A model generated the notes under the pieces. That model had not been told where the DNA came from. It searched no databases and saw only the letters and a list, made by a program, of their open reading frames with translations. From NCBI GenBank assembly GCA_964604705.1, contig CAZSAP010000007.1, forward strand, positions 62,001 to 126,000: a stretch of 64,000 nt of DNA. The letters run 5' to 3'. Of this stretch, positions 24,687 through 31,597 are shown piece by piece. Position 1 is the stretch's first letter. Each line of letters starts with the position of its first letter. The DNA is from JAAXVQ01 sp964604705 (GTDB lineage: Bacteria > Oederibacteriota > JAAXVQ01). Made by a program: the position numbers and the translations under genes.

Positions 24687-25373
24687 ATGCCGAAAACGGT
24701 TTCTGAATACAATGCTGCCCGGGAATTTGGAATTAACTTTCAAGAAAGCCGTCTACGAAAATCTGCGACCATCATCCAACAGCTCAGTCCTGGAAAAATG
24801 CTGGATATCGGCTGTTCCACAGGTGAATGGGGAGCTTTCTGGAAACAATACGGTTGGAGTGTGTTCGGTGTCGACGTAAACTCCAAAGCCGTAAAATCCG
24901 CACAAGCCAAGGGCCTTACAACCTGCACCTGTGACATCAACCTGCAGGCACTGCCGTATGCCGCGGAAACATTTAATCTTATCTTTGCCGGAGAAGTCAT
25001 AGAGCATCTGGTCGATACGGATTTTTTTATTTCCGAACTCGCGCGTACACTTGTCCCAGGCGGACATGTATTGCTGACTACGCCTAATCTCGCTTCCTTT
25101 GAAAACCGTATGCGTTTGCTTTTAGGAAAATATCCGCGCTGGCTGGATTATCGTCTGACGGATTGCGGGCATGTCCGGGGTTATACTCCGGAGGTTTTAG
25201 AAAAGCAACTTAGCTCCCACGGATTTTCCGTTAAAAAAAAGCTGGGCAATTGGGTCCCCTTTGTACCTCAGTCCTGGATGGATGATGTACGTCACCCTTG
25301 GTTAAGCTTCACTGGATCCCTATGGCCCTCGCTCTCCATGGATATCCTCATCTTGGCACAAAAATCGGAGTAG
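24687..25373 (+). CDS. Class I SAM-dependent methyltransferase
   Basis: 228 residues. Motif I MLDIGCSTGEWGAFW binds S-adenosylmethionine, motif II is FGVDVNSKAV, and motif IV reads FNLIFAGEVIEHL, typical of the UbiG/methyltransferase-11 group. The C-terminal YTPEVLEKQLSSHGFSV is common in methyltransferases of surface glycan or secondary metabolism. The substrate cannot be told. It stands alone between flagellar genes and a kinase with a sigma-28-like promoter, so a role in flagellin or glycan modification is possible but unsupported. Confidence 0.88.
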   Translation: MPKTVSEYNAAREFGINFQESRLRKSATIIQQLSPGKMLDIGCSTGEWGAFWKQYGWSVFGVDVNSKAVKSAQAKGLTTCTCDINLQALPYAAETFNLIFAGEVIEHLVDTDFFISELARTLVPGGHVLLTTPNLASFENRMRLLLGKYPRWLDYRLTDCGHVRGYTPEVLEKQLSSHGFSVKKKLGNWVPFVPQSWMDDVRHPWLSFTGSLWPSLSMDILILAQKSE

Positions 25374-25410
25374 ATTGTCTCAACCTTCAGGATATTTTAC
25401 GCTCAGGAGA

Positions 25411-26658
25411 TTAAGCCACGATCGGTAGGCGTAGGTGGAATTCCGCACCTTCAGGCGCAACTTGATTGAGTTCAATGCTGCCCTGCATTTCTTCCAGTAG
25501 ATATTTTACCAAAAACAAACCCAACCCAGTACCATCCACCCGCGTACTAAAAAAGGGTTCAAAAATCTGTGGAGCATGCTGCGGGGAGACTCCGGGCCCA
25601 TTATCCGAAAACACCAGTTCCAACCACGCGGTTTTCTCAATGTATCGAGCTTGCACGGTCACACAACCACCCTCGGGTAAGAAATTATACGCGTTCAGGA
25701 AAAGATTGATTAAAATCCGTTGCAGTTGCTCTTCGTCTAGAAACACCTGGGGCAAATCATGCGCGACCTCAACCCTCAACTCGAGACGATGGTGCGCGTA
25801 TTTTTTGCTGATAAACGTCACTACTTTTGCAATCACGGCATCCAAGCATAATGGCTGTGGGTGGATTTGGACAGGACGCGCAAAGGTCATCAGTTCTTTA
25901 ATGGTTTGATCCACGGCCCGAACCTTTGAAATCATCCCGCTGTAAAGGTCGCGCTCACTGTTGTCGACCGACATTTTTTCATACACCAGCTGCAGGGTAG
26001 TGCCAATAATCGTCAAGGGGTTACGCATTTCGTGGGCTACGGCGGTGGCGATTTTCCCTACAAGCGCCATTTTTTCAGCACGCTTTAAGTGATCCTGTGT
26101 GTTTTGCAGACGGGTCATCATCGCCTCCAGATGACCGTTCTGCTGGCGCAGTTGAAAAATCAAGTATGCGTTTTCAATGGCTTGGGCGATGTACTCTAAA
26201 AAAACATCCAAACGCTCTTGACGTTCGCGGGTGTTTTCCGAAAGGCGCATGCTGGCCAACACCAACGCTCCAATAATTTTGTTTTGCAGCTGTATGGGTT
26301 GAATCATGTGCTGCGCAAATCCCTCGGCTAAATTCCGAATCAAACCGTACCCTGATTCTGTTCCTCCCAATTCCAAAGATTGGGTGCGGGCGGGTTCCGT
26401 ACGATAGCGTGAGACCGCATCTTCGGAGAGATTTTCTATGGCGGCCATTTCCAAAGACCCGTTCTGCTTGTTGGCCAAAAGCAAAGCGGCACCATCGGCT
26501 TGAAAAAGACGGCAGGCATATCTCAACACCGCTGAGATCATGGGGGCAAATTCCTTCTCGCTGTTAATCGCTTGGAAAGCCTGCCGTAAATCCAACCAAG
26601 ATGCATCCTGGTTTGCTTTTCCCAATCCTCGCTCTCTCACTTTATGCACCACGGTCAT
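25411..26658 (-). CDS. GAF-domain histidine kinase with sigma-28-like promoter
   Basis: 415 residues, soluble. A GAF domain (about 20-165) is followed by a short coiled coil, a HisKA domain with phospho-acceptor His209 (ATAVAHEMRNPLTII), and a HATPase domain with NLFLNAYNFLPEGG, DNGPGVSPQHAPQIFEPFFS and GTGLGLFLVKYLLEEM. The ATG at 26658 has AAGGTGGG upstream, better than a GTG at 26676. The sigma-28-like box at 26700-26727 suggests it is made with the late flagellar genes. No partner regulator is adjacent. Confidence 0.92.
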   Translation of the reverse strand: MTVVHKVRERGLGKANQDASWLDLRQAFQAINSEKEFAPMISAVLRYACRLFQADGAALLLANKQNGSLEMAAIENLSEDAVSRYRTEPARTQSLELGGTESGYGLIRNLAEGFAQHMIQPIQLQNKIIGALVLASMRLSENTRERQERLDVFLEYIAQAIENAYLIFQLRQQNGHLEAMMTRLQNTQDHLKRAEKMALVGKIATAVAHEMRNPLTIIGTTLQLVYEKMSVDNSERDLYSGMISKVRAVDQTIKELMTFARPVQIHPQPLCLDAVIAKVVTFISKKYAHHRLELRVEVAHDLPQVFLDEEQLQRILINLFLNAYNFLPEGGCVTVQARYIEKTAWLELVFSDNGPGVSPQHAPQIFEPFFSTRVDGTGLGLFLVKYLLEEMQGSIELNQVAPEGAEFHLRLPIVA

Positions 26659-26699
26659 ATACCGGCCCACCTTCACTGGATATGCGTTTCAACAGAAGT

Positions 26700-26727
26700 A
26701 TCGGAAAAATGCGAAATGAAGTTTAAA
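26700..26727 (-). promoter_or_regulatory. Sigma-28-like promoter of the histidine kinase
   Basis: On the minus strand TTTA (within GTTTAAAC), 18 bp, then TCCGATAC. The -10 part is the closest in the window to the classical sigma-28 GCCGATAA. It lies about 42 bp before the kinase start. Confidence 0.65.
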
Positions 26728-26781
26728 CCGGGGAGGAACGGAAGGCCGAAAAACCGCATGGTCTTTTGGCAAAAAGAGGGG

Positions 26782-27231
26782 TTAAGGCTTGTTTGACTGC
26801 GGTTTCCAATGTTCGGGAACAAAGATGGCGCGGCTGTCAAACCTCACCCGCCAGCGATAGAGCAACCAGTATGCCCTCGGACGCAGCGGGTTCCCTATTT
26901 GATCCAAGAGCAGATGCTCGAGCATCCCGAGCCCAAGTCCGCCCAGCCAATGCGGTGCCACACCCAGGGCCGCCAAGCCTAATACAAGCACCACCCACTC
27001 CCAGGCGTGAAACCACAGCCAAACCGTGGGCGCGTTGAAGTCATACCAATACTGGAAAAATTCGCGATTGATCCGCAGGGGGTGTCCCAGGAAAACGTAC
27101 TCCAGGACATGATCCAAATCGATGAAGAATCCTCCGAGCGCAAACATACAACCTGCGGGAAGCGATCCGGTTAGCCACGTCAAGAGGGCTCCTCCACTCA
27201 CCGAAGCCGCAGCATGCCAGCGTGCCTGCAT
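26782..27231 (-). CDS. Small integral membrane protein, putative membrane-bound hydrolase type
   Basis: 149 residues with three or four hydrophobic segments. FALGGFFIDLDHVLEYVFLG carries a D-x-D-H motif between membrane helices, which resembles the YdjM/LexA-regulated membrane metal-dependent hydrolase group; a second His follows in GMLEHLLLDQIGNP. The assignment is tentative. I start at the ATG at 27231, 5 bp past the DUF6485 stop; the frame is open further upstream but overlaps that gene. Confidence 0.7.
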   Translation of the reverse strand: MQARWHAAASVSGGALLTWLTGSLPAGCMFALGGFFIDLDHVLEYVFLGHPLRINREFFQYWYDFNAPTVWLWFHAWEWVVLVLGLAALGVAPHWLGGLGLGMLEHLLLDQIGNPLRPRAYWLLYRWRVRFDSRAIFVPEHWKPQSNKP

Positions 27232-27235
27232 GAGG

Positions 27236-27448
27236 CTACCGCCTCTCTTGTGTACGCAGGTAGGCACGCAAGGAGCGATCGTAGGTCTTTTCGGCATCGG
27301 CATCAAAATAACAGGCGGGCAGCTCCTTGGCCTTGCGATGATACGCTAGGCACTCACAACAATGGCCATGGCGTTCGCAGGGATAGGTGCAGTTGCATGT
27401 CAGCGGCAGGTGTGAGGACGGACAACCGGACGGGGAAGACGCATTCAA
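27236..27448 (-). CDS. DUF6485 family cysteine-rich protein
   Basis: 70 residues. The segment CNCTYPCERHGHCCECLAYH followed by KELPACYF is the family pattern, with seven cysteines and two histidines suggesting a metal site. No function is known to me. No good ATG is in frame; the likely start is a TTG at 27448, next to the end of the preceding gene, so translation is probably coupled. It is part of a three-gene unit. Confidence 0.8.
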   Translation of the reverse strand: MNASSPSGCPSSHLPLTCNCTYPCERHGHCCECLAYHRKAKELPACYFDADAEKTYDRSLRAYLRTQERR

Positions 27449-27449
27449 T

Positions 27450-27851
27450 TTAGTCTTGCGCCTTTAGAATGGCATAAACAATCTTCAATCGACCTTCACG
27501 CTCGTTGAATTTTACCGCCATACGTTCGAGAATCTGGTGGACAAGATTGCGGCCGGAAAATTCACTGGGCTCCAAACGGCGATACAAGAGGGTGTCCGGG
27601 GTCGAGGCTGGGTTTTGGCTCCCCACCAACTCATCCGAAGCGAGCTTGGCTAGATTGACGTTTACTTCATGCGGGTGGTACCCCGTGCGACCCACGATCT
27701 CGGCCGCGGTCACCACATTGACTTGGTAGCGATAAAACAACATCAATAATTCCATTTTGATGAAGCCAATGGAATAATGTCGGATAAATTCAAGAAGGAT
27801 ATACTCCCAGTCAAAGGAGTCGAGCGGCACGTCTTGGTTAAAGTTGATCAT
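27450..27851 (-). CDS. Putative winged-helix protein
   Basis: 133 residues. The region VVTAAEIVGRTGYHPHEVNV and NLAKLASDELV looks like a winged helix-turn-helix core, so DNA or protein binding is likely. There is no signal peptide. The ATG at 27851 has AGGA eight bases upstream and is chosen over an earlier in-frame start at 27896. It is the first gene of a unit with the DUF6485 and membrane proteins. Confidence 0.65.
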   Translation of the reverse strand: MINFNQDVPLDSFDWEYILLEFIRHYSIGFIKMELLMLFYRYQVNVVTAAEIVGRTGYHPHEVNVNLAKLASDELVGSQNPASTPDTLLYRRLEPSEFSGRNLVHQILERMAVKFNEREGRLKIVYAILKAQD

Positions 27852-27969
27852 GAATCCATCCTGCCGTGGTTGTGTCAACCCGAAGCAATGGGGCAAATTT
27901 TACCCTCCATCCCGGGGCTTGTCAACGAAGGAATCATCTCTTTGGCGCCCCTGACATACAACCCAAGGC

Positions 27970-27995
27970 CGAAGTCCGCATTTGGACTTCGGCGT
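27970..27995. terminator. Strong hairpin between mlaD and the winged-helix gene
   Basis: GCCGAAGTCC pairs with GGACTTCGGC (10 bp) across a 6-base loop. On the plus strand it is followed by GTGTGTTTTC. It probably acts as a terminator for mlaD reading leftwards, although the T-run on that side is poor. Confidence 0.45.
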
Positions 27996-28064
27996 GTGTT
28001 TTCTATTAGACCTTTTGGAGCGAATTTTATTACATACAATTCTGCAAGGCCCACGGGCAGGCAA

Positions 28065-29375
28065 TTAAAATTGAGTTTTAAATATGACGTTCAACAAGTC
28101 GTCATCTTGATAATGCAGTGTTACCCCTGCTTTGTAGTAAGGCTGGCGTAAAACGTCCTCCACCCCGGCCGTGAGTTCCATAATGTCCAGAAAGGCCACT
28201 CCGGTGCGCACGTCCAATTGCGTGGGATTCAACTCAATTCGGTAGGTATCCAGCATCAGCTTAACTTGATCGTTCCAAAGGCGCATATCCAAACCCGCGA
28301 TAAAATACTCGCTCTTGTTGATACCGCCGCGAATGTACAGTGGGGAATTAAACATTTGCCAGGCCAATTGCGCGGTGTACGTGGTTTTTTCTTTTTCATT
28401 GCCGTACAGCGCACTCACTTTTTCAATCCCCACTTGATAGTAGCGTTGGCGGTTGGGCCAGATCAGCAAATCCGCACGCCCGGACGCCACATCTTGATTC
28501 AAATACTTGCTCAGCCCAAAGCTAAAATCAAACCGAACCTGATCCACCTTTTCCTGAATCTCGCCCACGCGTTTAATAACCTTGGAAGCCGTTTTAACGG
28601 TTTGATCCAGTGTTTCTTTGGTTTCTTTAGAAAGTATTTTTTCCTCTGCTTTTTTCAGATCCGCTACTACCGCACGAATGTCTTGAACCGCGGACACCAG
28701 CTCATTGTACAACGCCGGGTCTTTCATCAGTTTTCCGGCGGTACCCTCGCCGTCGTTTACATCCTGCACCATGGTGCGCAATTCCTTTACCGTGGCTTGC
28801 AATTCACGATACAGCGTGGGGTCTTTTACCAACATGCCCAGACTGCCCCGACCTTCGGCCATTTCCTGTGATATTCGGTTTAAGTTGGAAAGCAATTCCT
28901 TGGCCGAAACCATCATGGCGGCAAACTCATCCTTGGTATTGGCCGGCGGTACACCCACAACGACTGCGCCGTCTTCCACACGCGCGGCCGCTTGAGATCC
29001 GGGAGTCAAATCAATGTACATGTCTCCCAGTAGTCCCATGCCTTCGATCTTGGCTTTGGAATCGGTCTTCAAATATCCTTGAACTCTTTTCTCAACCTCC
29101 AGCACAACCTTCAGGCGTGGCGGATCACTCTCTGGCACAAATTCCACGGATTTGACCGAACCAACCTCCACTCCGGAAAACCAAACCGGTGAGGAAGCAC
29201 GCAATCCTGCCACTTGGGGAAAATAGGCCACCAATTTTATTTTGGACGAAAAGGGATTAACCCCTTTGGTTGGAAAGATCAAGGCCAGCAACGTCACAGA
29301 AAACGCAATGGCCAGCAACGCTCCGACTTTCAACTGCATGGCGGGATAATTTCGGCTGCTCTTCACTTCAGACAC
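28065..29375 (-). CDS. mlaD: MlaD/MCE-domain lipid-transport protein
   Basis: 436 residues. A single N-terminal membrane anchor (about 14-34, LKVGALLAIAFSVTLLALIF) is followed by an MCE domain with FPQVAGLRASSPVWFSGVEV and GSVKSVEFVPES. Then come a helical or coiled region (about 150-290, including LKKAEEKILSKETKETLDQT) and a beta-rich C-terminus resembling an outer-membrane-facing barrel or sheet. MlaD subunits bind lipids in the periplasm and work with MlaE permease and MlaF ATPase, both upstream. It overlaps mlaF by 13 nt. Confidence 0.93.
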   Translation of the reverse strand: MSEVKSSRNYPAMQLKVGALLAIAFSVTLLALIFPTKGVNPFSSKIKLVAYFPQVAGLRASSPVWFSGVEVGSVKSVEFVPESDPPRLKVVLEVEKRVQGYLKTDSKAKIEGMGLLGDMYIDLTPGSQAAARVEDGAVVVGVPPANTKDEFAAMMVSAKELLSNLNRISQEMAEGRGSLGMLVKDPTLYRELQATVKELRTMVQDVNDGEGTAGKLMKDPALYNELVSAVQDIRAVVADLKKAEEKILSKETKETLDQTVKTASKVIKRVGEIQEKVDQVRFDFSFGLSKYLNQDVASGRADLLIWPNRQRYYQVGIEKVSALYGNEKEKTTYTAQLAWQMFNSPLYIRGGINKSEYFIAGLDMRLWNDQVKLMLDTYRIELNPTQLDVRTGVAFLDIMELTAGVEDVLRQPYYKAGVTLHYQDDDLLNVIFKTQF

Positions 29376-30106
29376 TCCTTGTTTGAACCATCATGGTAAA
29401 ACATATCCATCAGCTTGGATTGCTGACTGGCAAACTGTCGGCGTGATCCCTTCCAAGCCACACGTCCGCCTTGGATCATGACAAAATGATCGGCCACCTC
29501 CAAAGCATCCTCGAGATCATGTGTGACAATCACACTTGCCACCCTATGCTCTTTTTTCAATCGATTGATCAAATCGGTCGTCGTCCGCGAGGCCAACGGA
29601 TCCAAACCCGTCGTCGGTTCATCGTACAAAATGCATTTCGGCTCATAAATCAAGGCTCGGGCAATCGCAACCCGGCGGCGCATTCCACCCGAAAGTTCCT
29701 CGGGCATCATATTAATCGTATGTCCCAAGCCCACGGTGTCGAGCATCGCTTGCACGCGCGGGGCAATCTCGGCATGTGTCTGCCGGGTGTGTTCCAGATA
29801 ATAATACCCGACATTTTCTCCCACGGTCAACGAATCAAAAAGCGCGCCTTCCTGGAAAACAATCCCCATGCGCTTACGCATCTCAACCAAATCCGCATAC
29901 GGCATATGCGAGAGCTCTTTTCCAAACAGCCAAACCTCGCCTCGATCCGGTTCGATTAAGCCAAGTATAATTCGCAGCAACGTACTTTTACCTGAACCCG
30001 ATGCACCCAAAATGGCCAGTGTCTCTTGCTCCCCTACGGTGAGATCAACCCCGCAGAGAATGGATCGACCGCCTATTGAATAATCAATATTGCGCAGCTC
30101 AATCAT
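29363..30106 (-). CDS. mlaF: MlaF-type ABC transporter ATPase
   Basis: 247 residues. Walker A GASGSGKST, signature LSGGMRRRVAIARAL, and Walker B ILYDEPTTGLDP are complete. LARAL and the GLDPLASRTTTDLINRL stretch are typical of the Mla/Ttg2 phospholipid ATPases. The ATG at 30106 (MIELRNIDYS) follows the mlaE stop by one base; an earlier in-frame start lies inside mlaE. It energises lipid traffic between inner and outer membrane. Confidence 0.94.
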   Translation of the reverse strand: MIELRNIDYSIGGRSILCGVDLTVGEQETLAILGASGSGKSTLLRIILGLIEPDRGEVWLFGKELSHMPYADLVEMRKRMGIVFQEGALFDSLTVGENVGYYYLEHTRQTHAEIAPRVQAMLDTVGLGHTINMMPEELSGGMRRRVAIARALIYEPKCILYDEPTTGLDPLASRTTTDLINRLKKEHRVASVIVTHDLEDALEVADHFVMIQGGRVAWKGSRRQFASQQSKLMDMFYHDGSNKECLK

Positions 30107-30107
30107 A

Positions 30108-30872
30108 TTAAACTCCGAAAGCCTTAAGCACAATGTAGCCGACTATATAATTGGCCAAAAAAACCACCACCGAACTGTTGACCACGGCTTTGGCCGAAGC
30201 TTCCCCCACACCCCGAACACCTTGGGCCGCACGCAAACCTAAAAAACACGAGACCGTGGCGATGATGAAACCAAACACAAACGGTTTCAGCAACCCGCCG
30301 GAGAGATGACGAAGCACAAACGCCTTTCTGGCTTCAAACCAAAACACTCCGGGCGCTACCGATGAGACCATGAAGCCCCCCAGTAAGGTAATCAGGTTCA
30401 TGACCATGGTCAGGGCCGGAACCATGATGAGCAGCGCCAACACGCGAGGAACCACAAGTTTCTGCATGGGATCTTGCCCCAATCCCTCGATGGAATCAAT
30501 TTGCTGCGTAACCCGCATCGAGCCCAGCTCAGAGGCAATCCGCGCGCCCACCCGCCCAGCCAACATGAGCGCGGTAAAAACCGGGGCCAATTCACGCACG
30601 GTTGCCACCGCCAGCATGCGCCCAATGTAGACCTTTGCCCCGTAGGCATCCATTTCAGCTTCCATGATAAGGGTAATCGCCATGCCCACGAACAATCCGG
30701 TGGCAATTAAGATCACCAACGACTGAACACCCAAGGAATCCAAATGGTCCAGAACATCCCGGTATTTGGGAGGCTTGCTGAAAAGCTGTTTAAACGACTC
30801 CACGCAAAAGAGCGTATAGTCGCCCAGAGTCGTTAACATCTTTTTAGATTCTTGCCATAAAGGTATTTCCAC
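30108..30872 (-). CDS. mlaE: MlaE-type ABC transporter permease
   Basis: 254 residues with five to six membrane helices. Family motifs include VGMAITLIMEAEMDAYGAK, VRELAPVFTALMLAGRVGAR, ASELGSMRVTQQIDSIEGLG and FVFGFIIATVSCFLGLRA. The start is a GTG at 30872 with AGGAG five bases before it. Order mlaE-mlaF-mlaD is the common core of lipid-asymmetry operons; mlaA, B and C homologues are not in the window. Confidence 0.94.
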   Translation of the reverse strand: MEIPLWQESKKMLTTLGDYTLFCVESFKQLFSKPPKYRDVLDHLDSLGVQSLVILIATGLFVGMAITLIMEAEMDAYGAKVYIGRMLAVATVRELAPVFTALMLAGRVGARIASELGSMRVTQQIDSIEGLGQDPMQKLVVPRVLALLIMVPALTMVMNLITLLGGFMVSSVAPGVFWFEARKAFVLRHLSGGLLKPFVFGFIIATVSCFLGLRAAQGVRGVGEASAKAVVNSSVVVFLANYIVGYIVLKAFGV

Positions 30873-30905
30873 GTTTTCTCCTGTAAACCCTATTCCTTCA
30901 ACACG

Positions 30906-31448
30906 CTACGCGGATTTTTCGTTACTCTGGAAGGTACTTTCTTGCGCTTGCGCACGCCAGCGACGAAACTCATCCTCAAAATTGGGGGTGAATATGCCCG
31001 TCCCTAAGTGGCGGCGGATCTCCGAAACCGTCCACCAGCGCCCCTCTGTGATCTCGGTGGGATCTGGAAAAACCGCATCGTTCCAAAGCAATTCAAACGT
31101 ATCCACCCACTCCGTCTCTACCGGGCTGCACATTTCATAGGCATACAGCCAACGTAAACTCCGTTCGGTCCGAATGCCCAATTCCTCTGCCAATTCACGT
31201 CGCGCCCCCAGCGCTGGCGTTTCCTGCGGATGCAAGTGCCCCCCGACGGATGTGTCCCACTTCCCCGGCTGAATATCCTTGGTCCAGGCTCGTTTTTGCA
31301 GATACAGCCGCTCGGTTTCATCGCGCACCAAGACATGCACCACACGATGACGCAGACGCGGATTGCCATGACACTCGCGTCGTGTCGCCAAGCCCAAAAC
31401 CTGTCCTTGGCGGTCTATTACTTCAAACCATTCAGTCGCAGGAGTCAT
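30906..31448 (-). CDS. Nudix hydrolase
   Basis: 180 residues. The Nudix box is complete: GGHLHPQETPALGARRELAE-ELGI (GX5EX7REUXEEXGU). The N-terminal WFEVIDRQGQVLGLATRREC and RHRVVHVLVRDETERLYLQK resemble YfcD and IPP-isomerase-like Nudix proteins acting on nucleoside or isoprenoid diphosphates. The substrate is not known. It is divergent from the membrane histidine kinase and 33 bp downstream of mlaE on the same strand in the opposite order, so it may be the first gene of the mla unit. Confidence 0.9.
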   Translation of the reverse strand: MTPATEWFEVIDRQGQVLGLATRRECHGNPRLRHRVVHVLVRDETERLYLQKRAWTKDIQPGKWDTSVGGHLHPQETPALGARRELAEELGIRTERSLRWLYAYEMCSPVETEWVDTFELLWNDAVFPDPTEITEGRWWTVSEIRRHLGTGIFTPNFEDEFRRWRAQAQESTFQSNEKSA

Positions 31449-31597
31449 GGTGTCATCATATCAGATTCACTCCTAAACCGCCACTGTTGCCTACCTCCGG
31501 GCGAGCAAAAGGAATTCAAAATTATCTCAATTTCATTTAAACCATCAACCTTTTTTATCCGTTACTGGGTATGTACATTACTTAAAAGAGCGAGCCT

